NCBI GenBank assembly: GCA_016124535.1
Contig: WGNK01000003.1
Coordinates: 40,001-104,000, forward strand
DNA: 64,000 bases
From: Azospirillum sp.
GTDB taxonomy: Bacteria > Pseudomonadota > Alphaproteobacteria > Azospirillales > Azospirillaceae
Reading direction: 5' to 3'
Below, piece after piece: positions 27,034-35,810 of this stretch; the stretch's first letter is position 1; every line of letters begins with the position of its first letter. Both the position numbers and the translations under genes were made by a program. A model generated the notes under the pieces. That model saw only the letters and a list, made by a program, of their open reading frames with translations. It had not been told where the DNA came from and searched no databases.

Positions 27034-27355
27034 GACCGTTGGCGCGCGCCCGGGGATTGTTGATCGGGGGCCGGTGATCGGGGGCCGGAGTTCCGAGTCG
27101 GTTTGTGGATAAGGTTGTGGACTCGGCCATCCTGCAACCAGACATTAACGGCGGTGTCATCGCGGCGCCGCAAAGCCGTCATCCCGGAACCGGTACGAAC
27201 AAATTGCGAACGACACTGGTTGACCCCTCGGGGGAACTGACCTAGATTGGCATCAGAAGTCCCGCCGTATCCTGCCGAATCCTTCCGGTTCCTGCCGAAT
27301 CGATGAGTATCGGCAGTCCTGGGGCACGGGCTCGCAAGCACCGGCGGAAAAGGCA
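27034..27355. other. Non-coding leader of the ribonucleotide reductase gene
   Basis: This 322-base gap holds a 14-base tandem duplication (TGATCGGGGGCCGG at 27061-27074 and 27075-27088), a DnaA-box-like 9-mer and, presumably, the nrdJ promoter. I looked for a cobalamin riboswitch and did not see one. Confidence 0.6.
27104..27112 (-). promoter_or_regulatory. DnaA box upstream of nrdJ
   Basis: TGTGGATAA is the exact complement of the strong DnaA box TTATCCACA. A single site is not an origin. DnaA control of ribonucleotide reductase genes is known in other bacteria, so a regulatory role is plausible; a chance match is possible. Confidence 0.45.
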
Positions 27356-29674
27356 ATGTCGCAGTTCTCGACGATCTCTCGGCAAATCTGGGACATGAAA
27401 TACCGCGCCCGCACAGTGACGGGCGAACCTGTGGACAACACCATCGAGGACAGCTGGCGGCGGGTCGCCACCGCCCTCGCCGCACCCGAGGCGGAACCGG
27501 AGCGCTGGGCCTCCGCCTTCGCCCAGGCGCTCGCCGGCTGGCGCTTTCTGCCCGGCGGCCGCATCCTCGCCGGTTCGGGGACCGGGCGAGCGGTGACGCT
27601 GTACAATTGCTTCGTCATGGGTACCATCCCCGACGACATCAACGGCATCTTCGATCACTTGCGCGAGGCGGCACTGACCCTGCAGCAGGGCGGCGGCATC
27701 GGCTACGACTTCTCGACCATCAGGCCCAAGGGAGCGCCGGTCCATGGCGTCGGCGCCGACGCCTCGGGACCGCTGTCGTTCATGGATGTCTGGGACGCGA
27801 TGTGCCGGACGATCATGAGCGCCGGCGCCCGCCGCGGCGCCATGATGGCGACGCTGCGCTGTGACCATCCCGATATCGAGGCGTTCATCGACGCCAAGCG
27901 TCAGCCCGACCGGCTGCGCATGTTCAATCTCTCGGTGCTGATCAGCGACGCCTTCATGGCCGCGGTCAAGGGCGACGCCCCGTGGCCGCTGCGGTTCGGC
28001 GGTCAGGTGGTGCGGGAGATCTCGGCACGCGCGTTGTGGGAACGCTTGATGGCGGCGACCTATGCCTGGGCCGAGCCGGGCGTGATTTTCATCGACCGGA
28101 TCAATTGCGCCAATAATCTGGCCTATTGCGAGACCATCGCCGCGACCAATCCCTGCGGCGAGCAGCCGCTGCCGCCCTATGGTGCCTGCCTGCTCGGCTC
28201 GATCAACCTGGCCGCCCTGGTCCGCGAGCCCTTCACCGAAGCGGCAGCGCTTGATCTCGCAGCGCTCGAGGCCTTGGTGCCGGTCGCGGTGCGGATGATG
28301 GACAATGTCATCGAGGTCTCGCGCTTCCCGCTGCCGGCGCAGGCCGAAGAGGCCCGTGCCAAACGGCGGATCGGCCTTGGCGTCACCGGGCTGGCTGATG
28401 CCCTGATCCTGTGCCGGGTCCGTTACGGCAGCGAACGCGCCGCGGCATTGACCGAGACCTGGCTGGGCGCCATCCAGCAGGCGGCCTACCGTGCCTCGGT
28501 GGCACTCGCCGCCGAAAAAGGGCCGTTCCCCGCCTTCCATGCGGACAGCTATCTCGCGGCGCCGACCATCCGCGGCCTCGATCCGGCGTTGCGCAGCTTG
28601 ATCGCCCGGCACGGCATCCGCAACGCGCTGCTGACCTCGATCGCGCCGACCGGCACGATCTCCCTGCTCGCCGACAATGTCTCGTCGGGGATCGAACCGG
28701 TCTTCGCGTTTGCCTCCAGCCGGACAATCCTGGCGCCCGACGGCAGCCGCCACCAGGAAGAGGTCTCGGACCCGGCGTTCCGGCTGTACCGCCGAGTGTT
28801 CGGCGACCAGGCGCGGCTGCCCGACTATTTCGTCGACGCCCAGTCCCTGCCGCCGGCGGCCCATCTGGTCATGCAGGCCGCCGCCCAGCGCCACGTCGAC
28901 AGCTCGATCTCCAAGACGATCAACTGCCCGGAAGACCTGGCTTTCGACGCGTTCAAGGAGGTCTATGTCCAGGCCTACGACCTTGGCTGCAAGGGCTGCA
29001 CGACCTTTCGGCCCAACCCGGTGACCGGCGCGGTGCTGACCCCGCGCAAGGAGGCCGCCGAAGCGGCGCCGAACGGCGACCCGACGGCGGAGCGGGCCGA
29101 TGCGGGAGCGGTGGTCTATATGACCCCGCCGCTCGATCGGCCGGAGGCGCTGCCCGGCGAGACCTACAAGCTGCGCTGGCCCGACAGCGACCACGCGCTT
29201 TACATCACCGTCAACGACATCATCCAGGACGGACGCCGCCGTCCGTTCGAGGTCTTCATCAACTCGAAGAATATGGAGCACTACTCCTGGACGGTGGCGC
29301 TGACCCGGATGATCAGTGCGGTATTCCGGCGCGGCGGCGACATCTCCTTCGTGGTCGAGGAGTTGAAGGCGGTGTTCGACCCGCGCGGCGGCCATTGGGT
29401 GTCCGGCCGCTATGTGCCCTCGCTGCTCGCTGCGATTGGCGAGGTGATCGAACGCCACCTGATCGCGATCGGCTTTCTGCCCCAGGAGCCCGCAGCACTC
29501 GACCGGCTGCCGGCGCACCGCAGCCTGGCCTCGGCGGCGCAGGGCAAGGACCTTGCCGCATCGGGAGCCACCCTGCCGCGCGCCGCCCAATGCCCGAAAT
29601 GCGGCCAGGCCGGATTGCTCCGCCAGGAGGGCTGCGACCTCTGCCCGGACTGCGGCTATTCCAAATGCGGTTGA
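27356..29674 (+). CDS. nrdJ: Adenosylcobalamin-dependent ribonucleotide reductase (class II)
   Basis: A 772-residue protein. The catalytic-site segment NPCGEQPL and the phosphate-binding segment APTGTISLLA are both present, with GGGIGYDFSTIRPKG and SSISKTINCPEDL. The C-terminal part holds the TSCPD-like domain (KLRWPDSDHALYITVND; WTVALTRMISAVFRRGGDISFVVEEL) and ends in a four-Cys zinc ribbon (CPKCGQAGLL, CPDCGYSKCG). This is the NrdJ type, which makes deoxyribonucleotides with B12 and needs neither oxygen nor a second subunit. The start has AAAAGG just upstream. Confidence 0.95.
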   Translation: MSQFSTISRQIWDMKYRARTVTGEPVDNTIEDSWRRVATALAAPEAEPERWASAFAQALAGWRFLPGGRILAGSGTGRAVTLYNCFVMGTIPDDINGIFDHLREAALTLQQGGGIGYDFSTIRPKGAPVHGVGADASGPLSFMDVWDAMCRTIMSAGARRGAMMATLRCDHPDIEAFIDAKRQPDRLRMFNLSVLISDAFMAAVKGDAPWPLRFGGQVVREISARALWERLMAATYAWAEPGVIFIDRINCANNLAYCETIAATNPCGEQPLPPYGACLLGSINLAALVREPFTEAAALDLAALEALVPVAVRMMDNVIEVSRFPLPAQAEEARAKRRIGLGVTGLADALILCRVRYGSERAAALTETWLGAIQQAAYRASVALAAEKGPFPAFHADSYLAAPTIRGLDPALRSLIARHGIRNALLTSIAPTGTISLLADNVSSGIEPVFAFASSRTILAPDGSRHQEEVSDPAFRLYRRVFGDQARLPDYFVDAQSLPPAAHLVMQAAAQRHVDSSISKTINCPEDLAFDAFKEVYVQAYDLGCKGCTTFRPNPVTGAVLTPRKEAAEAAPNGDPTAERADAGAVVYMTPPLDRPEALPGETYKLRWPDSDHALYITVNDIIQDGRRRPFEVFINSKNMEHYSWTVALTRMISAVFRRGGDISFVVEELKAVFDPRGGHWVSGRYVPSLLAAIGEVIERHLIAIGFLPQEPAALDRLPAHRSLASAAQGKDLAASGATLPRAAQCPKCGQAGLLRQEGCDLCPDCGYSKCG

Positions 29675-29708
29675 TGGCCAACCCGGCGCCCGGCCCGGCG
29701 CCCGGCCG

Positions 29709-32567
29709 TCACGGGGTCGCGGGACCGGCGCCGCCCAGCCGTTCCGCGATGGCGAGGATCAGCTCGTTCGGACGGATCGGCTTGTGGAGCAGGCGGAAGC
29801 CGCTGGCCAGGACCTCCTTGAGGCGCTGCGGTGAGGTATCCCCGGTCAACAGGATGCCGGGAATCGGTGCGCAGAACGCGGTGCGCAGCCGCTCGATCGC
29901 GTCGATGCCGGTGTCACCCTTGGCCAGCCGGTAGTCGGCCAAAATCAGGTCGGGCGCCACCCCATGGGCTCGCAACTGGGCCAGCGCGGTATCGACATCG
30001 GCCGCGGCAGTGACCTCGAAACCGTTGCGGTCGAGAAAGAAGGCCAAGGCCTCGCGCACCGAAGGATCGTCCTCGATTACGGCAATCCGGCCGGTGGCGT
30101 GGCCGGCCAGCGCCGGTTCGGCAACCGCACCCTCGGGCAGCGGACCGCGGTGGCAGGGCAGCGCGATCTCGAAGGTCGTCCCCCGTCCGAGCCTCGAGCG
30201 GAAGCTCAGCCGGCAGCCGAGCAGTTCCGCCAGGCGGCGGCAAATCGCCAATCCGAGTCCCAGGCCGCGGCCACCGTCGTGCCCCTGATCGCCGATCTGG
30301 TAGAATTCTTCGAAAATTGCCGCCGACTGGTCGGCCGGGATTCCGATTCCGCTGTCGCAAACCTGGACCACCAGCTCGCCACCACGCGGCCGGCAGCCAA
30401 GCAGGATGCCGCCCCGGCTGGTGTAGCGCAGGGCATTGCTGACCAGGTTCCGCAAGATGCGTTCGACCAGTTGGGGGTCGCTGAGGACCAGGGCGCGGCA
30501 TTCGACGAAGCGGAACGCCAGTCCCGCCGCCCGCGCCTGGGGGCGAAACTCGAAGGTCAGGCGGTCGAACAGGGTCTGGATGGCGAAGCATTTGGACTGG
30601 GGCACCACGATGCCGGCATCCAGTCGGGAGATATCGAGGATGCCGTTCAGCAGCTCGTTGACGATTTCCAGAGATTTCTGGGTCTTTTCGACCAGGTAAA
30701 GCTGCTGAGGGTCAGAGGTCAGATCCGCCAGAGCGCTGTTGAACAGGGTCACGGCCTGCAGCGGCTGGCGCAGGTCATGGCTGGCGGTGGCGACGAAGCG
30801 GGTCTTCGCGGCGTTGGCCTGCTCGGCCGCCTCCTTGGCGTCGCGCAGCCGGCTTTCCGCCTCCTTGCGCTCGGTGATGTCGGAGGTGACGCCGACGCAG
30901 CGCACGACCGCACCGCCGTCGTCGCGGATCACCGCCCCCTGGTCCTCGACCCACAGCCAGTATCCATCGCGGTGACGGGCGCGATAGGCGATGGTGCCCT
31001 CGGCCAGGCCGCCGGCGACCACCTCGCGGAACTCCGACACCACCCGCTCGCGATCGTCGGGATGAACCGTGCTCCGCCAGAACTCCCGGCCGGCGGGGAG
31101 ATCCTCCGGCCGATACCCGAGCACGGCATAGTATTCCGGCGACCACCAGAACCGCTTGTGGGCGATGTCGTGGTCGAACACCCCTGATCGGGTCGCCTTG
31201 AGTGCCTGGGTCAGACGCTGTTCGCTGGCGCGCAGCGCCCGTTCGCGCCGTTCCCGTTCGAACACCAGTGAGCGCAGCGCGGCCGCCATATCGGTGATTT
31301 CATCATCGCCGTCGGGCGGGACCGGCGCATCGATCCCGGCGGCCTGGGCCTCCATGCAGCGCTCCAGCGCCAGCAACCGGGCGACCAGCTTGCGGCCGAC
31401 ATAGAGCCAGGCGCTGAGCAGGGCGACGACGATTGCCGCCAGACCGGCGGCGATCTGGACCAGTTGGGCCATGGTCAGCCGGCTGCGGGCTTCGAGCGCG
31501 GCCCGGTTGGCGGCGGTCCGGGCCTGCTCGACCAGGGCGGTCACCGCGCCATGAAGCTCGGCAGAGAGCCGCCGGGTTTTTTCCGTCAGATCAGCGCACT
31601 GGGCGACCGTAACCAGAATCGCGGCGCGCTGGTCGAACAGATTGGACCGGCCTAGTCCGGCGTCCCAGAGCAGACGCGCGCGCTCGAGCAGCGTCCGGTT
31701 CGCCGGCGTGCTGGCCAGATTGAGCCGGATCATGCCCATCACTGCGGTGGAACGGGTGAACCGTTCACGAAGGTCGCGCAGCGATTCCGCGCTCTTGGCA
31801 TCGGCGGTCTGGTGCAGCAGGCTGACCGCGAGATTGCTGGTCGCGGCGAGTTCGAGCAGGCTGCGCATCTCGCGCACGCCGTTGTTGAGCAGGCTGCCCA
31901 CGGCCAGGCGGGTCTCTTGCAGGGTCATCTCGGCGTGCCGACGCATCTGGTCGGGCTCGTGAAGGTCGGCGAATACCGAAACCGTGGACGAGAGGCCGTC
32001 GATCAGACGGCGACTGCTGCGATAAAGGAAGCGGTAGGCATCGTCGATCCGGGGCGACACCGCGTCGAGAAAGCCGCGATGATCCTCGGCCAGCCTGGTT
32101 TCGGCGTCCTCCAGCACCCGGCTTTGGGCCAGGCGTTGACCGACCAGGGTGTCCTGACGCGCGAGATTGGCGGCAAATGCCGAGACCTGGCCACCCAACC
32201 GGCCGACCGCCGGCGGGGCGACCCCGGCCGCCCGGAGTTCGGCCAATCTTGCGGTCAGGTTTCCGGCGGCCCCTTGCAGCGACCGGGTCAGGTGGCGACG
32301 CTCTTCGTCGCTCGCCACGGTGGCCAGGGAGGCGGTCATCGCGACCACCCGGTCGGCCTCGATCGCCATCGCCTGCGCCGAGACCAGGGTCGGCACCACA
32401 TCGGTGGTCAGCCAGGCCAAACCCGATTCGACTTCGCGGAACGCCAGCCACGCCACCGCCGCCGAGGCCATCGCCATTGCGGCGACCATCAGGAAGGCGG
32501 CGGCCAGCTTGCGGCGGATTCCGAATCGGTTGCGGCGCGGCGGCACCGGTTCAGTTGACCGATACAT
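29709..32567 (-). CDS. Hybrid sensor histidine kinase (HAMP-PAS-HisKA-HATPase-REC)
   Basis: A 952-residue sensor. In order: a membrane span at ~22-47, a long periplasmic helical domain (~50-360, TorS-like in style), a second span at ~365-388, HAMP, a PAS/PAC domain (~455-565), a HisKA domain with SHDLRQPLQ and phospho-acceptor H597, a HATPase_c domain (NLVSNALRYTSRGG; DSGIGIP; GRGLGLGLAI), and a receiver domain with Asp878 in LILADYRLAKG. There is no HPt domain, so phosphate may pass to a separate protein or the receiver may tune the kinase. The start overlaps the upstream binding-protein gene by 17 bases. Confidence 0.92.
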   Translation of the reverse strand: MYRSTEPVPPRRNRFGIRRKLAAAFLMVAAMAMASAAVAWLAFREVESGLAWLTTDVVPTLVSAQAMAIEADRVVAMTASLATVASDEERRHLTRSLQGAAGNLTARLAELRAAGVAPPAVGRLGGQVSAFAANLARQDTLVGQRLAQSRVLEDAETRLAEDHRGFLDAVSPRIDDAYRFLYRSSRRLIDGLSSTVSVFADLHEPDQMRRHAEMTLQETRLAVGSLLNNGVREMRSLLELAATSNLAVSLLHQTADAKSAESLRDLRERFTRSTAVMGMIRLNLASTPANRTLLERARLLWDAGLGRSNLFDQRAAILVTVAQCADLTEKTRRLSAELHGAVTALVEQARTAANRAALEARSRLTMAQLVQIAAGLAAIVVALLSAWLYVGRKLVARLLALERCMEAQAAGIDAPVPPDGDDEITDMAAALRSLVFERERRERALRASEQRLTQALKATRSGVFDHDIAHKRFWWSPEYYAVLGYRPEDLPAGREFWRSTVHPDDRERVVSEFREVVAGGLAEGTIAYRARHRDGYWLWVEDQGAVIRDDGGAVVRCVGVTSDITERKEAESRLRDAKEAAEQANAAKTRFVATASHDLRQPLQAVTLFNSALADLTSDPQQLYLVEKTQKSLEIVNELLNGILDISRLDAGIVVPQSKCFAIQTLFDRLTFEFRPQARAAGLAFRFVECRALVLSDPQLVERILRNLVSNALRYTSRGGILLGCRPRGGELVVQVCDSGIGIPADQSAAIFEEFYQIGDQGHDGGRGLGLGLAICRRLAELLGCRLSFRSRLGRGTTFEIALPCHRGPLPEGAVAEPALAGHATGRIAVIEDDPSVREALAFFLDRNGFEVTAAADVDTALAQLRAHGVAPDLILADYRLAKGDTGIDAIERLRTAFCAPIPGILLTGDTSPQRLKEVLASGFRLLHKPIRPNELILAIAERLGGAGPATP

Positions 32568-33390
32568 TGTAGCCGAACCACTGCAGCGAAATCCGCGCTA
32601 TGGTTCCGTCGGCGGCGGCGGCATGGATCGCGTTGTCGAGCGCCTCGCGTAGTGCGACGGCGCCAGGCGGAACCGCGATACCCATACCCCGCCCGAGCGG
32701 CCCTCCGGTCAAGGCCGGGCCAAACAGGGTCAGATCATGGCCGAGTTTGTCCGGACCGTTGATGAATTCCATCAGGGCGGCGCCGCCGTCGAGCACGGCG
32801 TCAAGCTTGCCTGCGGCAACATCGAGATATTTCTCGTGCTCCGAGTGATAGATGCGCAGCTCGCTGACGCCGCGCAGGTAGGTTTCCATGAACCGCTGGT
32901 AGATGGTTCCGGAGTGGACACCGACGATTCGGCCGCTCAGTGCCCGTTTGAGGACGTCGAGGGTATCCCTCTCCTCCGGGCCCAGGCGGTCGAGGTCGAG
33001 CCGATCCATGGTCACCAGCTTGACCAGATCGCTGTCGCTGCGGGCCGCGAAGAATTCCGGCGAATAGGCATAAGGTACGGTAAAGCCTACCCGCTGAGCC
33101 CGCTCGTCCGTGATCGTCATCGCGCCGATATAGGCATCGAAGCGGCCGTCGCGGATCGACGGGATCATGGTGTCCCAGTTTTCCGGCGTGATCCGGCAAG
33201 TCCGGGCGATGCGCCGGCACAGATCGTGGATCAGATCGATCTCGAACCCGGTCAGAACCCCCTCAGCCGTGGTCACGGTCCAGGGCGGATAGTGGCTGTA
33301 GGTCGCAACATGCAAGGGCGGCTGCTGCGCCAAAGCGCCGCCGGTGGCCAGCCACCAGGCCACGGCAAACAGAAAGGAGCGATGGAACAT
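32551..33390 (-). CDS. Periplasmic solute-binding protein (family 3 type), sensor partner
   Basis: A 279-residue protein with a signal peptide (ends GGALA before QQPPLHV). The type 3 binding fold is clear: YPPWTVTTAEGVLTGFEIDLIHDLCRRIARTC, NWDTMIPSIRDGRFDAYIGAMTITDERAQRVGFTVPY and GVHSGTIYQRFMETYL. Such proteins bind amino acids or similar ligands. There are no transporter genes beside it; instead it overlaps the hybrid kinase by 17 bases. I infer that it presents ligand to that kinase. ATG 33390 is chosen because the signal peptide begins there. Confidence 0.87.
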   Translation of the reverse strand: MFHRSFLFAVAWWLATGGALAQQPPLHVATYSHYPPWTVTTAEGVLTGFEIDLIHDLCRRIARTCRITPENWDTMIPSIRDGRFDAYIGAMTITDERAQRVGFTVPYAYSPEFFAARSDSDLVKLVTMDRLDLDRLGPEERDTLDVLKRALSGRIVGVHSGTIYQRFMETYLRGVSELRIYHSEHEKYLDVAAGKLDAVLDGGAALMEFINGPDKLGHDLTLFGPALTGGPLGRGMGIAVPPGAVALREALDNAIHAAAADGTIARISLQWFGYNVSVN

Positions 33391-33500
33391 CGGCGCAGTC
33401 CGTCGAGAGCCGCTGGGCTTCGGGGCCGGAACGGTGCCGTCCCCGCCACCAAACCCGGCGCCGCACCGGGGCCGGCGTCCGGTCGGGCACCCGATGCCCT

Positions 33501-33545
33501 GGCACCGGGTGCCATTTCCTGAGCCGTATCGTACAATGATACGGC
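33501..33545. other. Two inverted repeats upstream of the binding-protein / kinase pair
   Basis: GGCACCgGGTGCC (33501-33513) and GCCGTATC-7-GATACGGC (33523-33545) lie in the 220-base gap between chaC and the binding-protein gene. The second is a perfect 8-base-pair stem. Neither is followed by a T run on the minus strand. They may be an operator for the sensor genes or an end structure for chaC. Confidence 0.5.
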
Positions 33546-33610
33546 AACGAGGCTCCACCCTTTCCTAGCATCTTAATACGAGCATTGTGTCGCAGTCTGC
33601 CGTGGCAGGC

Positions 33611-34207
33611 TCAACCACAGCAGCTCATGACCTGGCGCAGCAGAGCCTCAAGGCCGTGGTCGGCGATCCCCAATTGGCGCAAATGCTCTACCGTTTTACT
33701 CAGGTAGTCGAGATTGCGACCGCGACCGCCGACCCCCTGGCAGATTCGCGTCGCCGCCTCCTCCAGATCGAGCCTGCCGCAATATTGCGGGTGGCTTCGG
33801 TCGACGACGAATGCGATCGCAACCACCGTGCCGCTGCTCAAGCGGACCGGCAGTCGTTTCGGCCGATAGACGTGAGACACCATCTCCCGCTGCCACAGCT
33901 GAGCGAGCACCTCCGCGATCGCCGGTGCCGCGACCCGGAAGGCGACGCCGCGGCACGATCCGCCGTGGTCGAGGCCGAACACCAGGCCCGGCCGTTCCGC
34001 GGTGCCGCGATGGCGGACCGAGGCGATACAGAAGCTGCGGTGGTAGCCGCGCAGCAGGGCGGGGCAATGCTCGGCATAGACGAAGCCCGGATCCCACATC
34101 AGGGACCCGTAGGCAAAGACCCAGAGGTCGCGGTCGGTTTCAAGGGTCCGCTCGAACGCGGCCAGCGACGGGGGTTTTGCGGCGGGGTCGGCAGGGTCGG
34201 ACGACAT
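33611..34207 (-). CDS. chaC: Gamma-glutamylcyclotransferase, ChaC type
   Basis: A 198-residue protein. The substrate-binding YGSL motif is at residues 33-36 in WVFAYGSLMWDPGF, and the ChaC-specific LRGYHRSFC, RGTAERPGLVFGLDHGGSCRGVAFRV and YLSKTVEHLRQLGI segments follow. ChaC enzymes split glutathione into 5-oxoproline and Cys-Gly. I chose ATG 34207 over an in-frame TTG at 34216. It lies 31 bases downstream of rlmJ on the same strand. Confidence 0.9.
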   Translation of the reverse strand: MSSDPADPAAKPPSLAAFERTLETDRDLWVFAYGSLMWDPGFVYAEHCPALLRGYHRSFCIASVRHRGTAERPGLVFGLDHGGSCRGVAFRVAAPAIAEVLAQLWQREMVSHVYRPKRLPVRLSSGTVVAIAFVVDRSHPQYCGRLDLEEAATRICQGVGGRGRNLDYLSKTVEHLRQLGIADHGLEALLRQVMSCCG

Positions 34208-34238
34208 GCGGATCAATGTGGGAAACGAACGAAACCGG

Positions 34239-35126
34239 CTATATCACAGGCCCGCCCTGGTGGTCATCGCTTGGCGCCGTCCCGGTTTCGCGGGCCAGCC
34301 AAGCCATGCGCGGCGCGCCACCCGAAACCGCCAGCACGCGATGGAGCCATGCCAAGGGTCCGGCGAGGGCCTGGTCGAACTGCCACGGCGGGTTGATCAG
34401 CACCATACCGCAGCCATTCAGTCGGTCACTGCGCTCTTCGGGGAAAACGGTCAGCTCGGCGGTCAGCGCCCGGTCAAGGCCGAGCCCGGCAATCGCCTCG
34501 TGGAACCGCCATACCGCGGCGCGCTCCTTGATCGGATACCACACCGCATAGAGGCCGCCCGGCCAGCGGCGGCAGGCGACGCCGAGCCCGGCAACGATCC
34601 GTTCCGCCTCGTCGGTGGCTTCATAGGGCGGGTCGATCAGCACCAGGCCGCGCCGCTCGCGGGGCGGCAGATGGGCCTTCAGCGCCTGGTAGCCGTCCAT
34701 CTGATGAACCGCCACCTGGGCGTCGCCGCGGAAACACCGTTTCAAGGCGCCGGCGGTGTCGCCATGGAGTTCGGCGACAACCAGGCGGTCGGTGGTGCGC
34801 ATCAGGGCGCGGGCCAGCCGGGGCGAACCGGGGTACCAGCGCATCGGGACGGCACCGACCGGTCCGGCGTCACGCACCAGAGAGAGATAGCGCTGCACCA
34901 GCGGCGGCGGATCGGTCGCGACCGCGACCCTGGCGATGCCCCCCTGATATTCGCGGGTCCGCTCGGCCTCAACCGCCCCCAGATCATATAGCCCGCTGCC
35001 GGCGTGGCTGTCGAGGATACAGAACGCCGTCGGCTTCCGGCACAAATGCTCGATCAGTTGGACGAGCACGATGTGCTTGAAGACATCCGCGAAATTGCCG
35101 GCATGAAAGCTGTGGCGATAATTCAT
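34239..35126 (-). CDS. rlmJ: 23S rRNA (adenine2030-N6)-methyltransferase
   Basis: A 295-residue protein starting with the family hallmark MNYRHSFHAGNFADVFKH. The SAM-site segment is ILDSHAGSGLYDL and the catalytic DPPY is at residues 165-168. RlmJ methylates A2030 in 23S rRNA. It lies 21 bases after the lytic transglycosylase gene and probably shares its transcript. Confidence 0.93.
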   Translation of the reverse strand: MNYRHSFHAGNFADVFKHIVLVQLIEHLCRKPTAFCILDSHAGSGLYDLGAVEAERTREYQGGIARVAVATDPPPLVQRYLSLVRDAGPVGAVPMRWYPGSPRLARALMRTTDRLVVAELHGDTAGALKRCFRGDAQVAVHQMDGYQALKAHLPPRERRGLVLIDPPYEATDEAERIVAGLGVACRRWPGGLYAVWYPIKERAAVWRFHEAIAGLGLDRALTAELTVFPEERSDRLNGCGMVLINPPWQFDQALAGPLAWLHRVLAVSGGAPRMAWLARETGTAPSDDHQGGPVI

Positions 35127-35147
35127 GCCACGGCCAGGGGCCGGGCA

Positions 35148-35807
35148 TCACTCCGGAGCAGCGGCGACCTGGGCCTGATTGAAGGCGCGGCGGGTCCGGG
35201 GCGCGATCTCGACATTGTGGCGCTGGGAACAGCCATCAGCCCTGAGCAGCTTGGCGCTGCCGGCGTCGAGCTGGACCAGATTGTTCCACACCTTGCAGAC
35301 ATAGGTCAGGCTCTGACGATGGGACCCGCCATTATACCGGGCGACCGCGCGTCCCCAGCTGCCGACCTGGCCATGGAGTCGGACCAGGTAGCCCCCGGCG
35401 TACCAGACATTGGCCTGGGGATCGATAATCTTCTCGACCGGCCGGAAATGGGATGAATGGTGACGCAGGGACAGCTGCATGCAGCCGACGAACAGATTGT
35501 TGCGCAAACGCCCCTTGCTGTCGCGCAGCTGCTTGGCGGCGGCATTGGCGCTCTCGACGTAGCGCGTGCGACTGCCGAAAGTCAGGGTGAAGGGATAGGG
35601 TTCTCCATCATAACCGCTTTCGACCAGCGCGATCGAGAGGAGAAGCCCGTTCGGAATATTGAGTTTTCGTTCCGTCTCCAGAACGTGGGCGTGACAATTA
35701 TCCTCCGTCGCGCCGGCCCGGGCCGCGGAAGGCAGTACTCCGACGCCGAGTACGCAGGCGATCAAGCCGCCAATCAAGTATGGCACTTGCCGCTTTTGTG
35801 CCGTCAT
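35148..35807 (-). CDS. Secreted lytic transglycosylase (SLT domain)
   Basis: A 219-residue protein with a signal peptide (residues 1-32, ending SAARA before GATED). The SLT lysozyme-like fold is seen in LLLSIALVESGY, with catalytic Glu63, then GCMQLS at 108-113, NVWYAGGYLVRL and AVARYNGG. It cleaves peptidoglycan to form anhydro-muropeptides. AGGAGG lies upstream of two adjacent ATGs; the second (35807) has seven-base spacing and the first (35810) four. Small size and lack of other domains suggest a specialised transglycosylase. Confidence 0.85.
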   Translation of the reverse strand: MTAQKRQVPYLIGGLIACVLGVGVLPSAARAGATEDNCHAHVLETERKLNIPNGLLLSIALVESGYDGEPYPFTLTFGSRTRYVESANAAAKQLRDSKGRLRNNLFVGCMQLSLRHHSSHFRPVEKIIDPQANVWYAGGYLVRLHGQVGSWGRAVARYNGGSHRQSLTYVCKVWNNLVQLDAGSAKLLRADGCSQRHNVEIAPRTRRAFNQAQVAAAPE

Positions 35808-35810
35808 CAT

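Noticed and set aside
27034..27355. A possible cobalamin riboswitch before nrdJ.
   Set aside because: No B12-box-like sequence was seen here, nor in the 72 bases before cobS.
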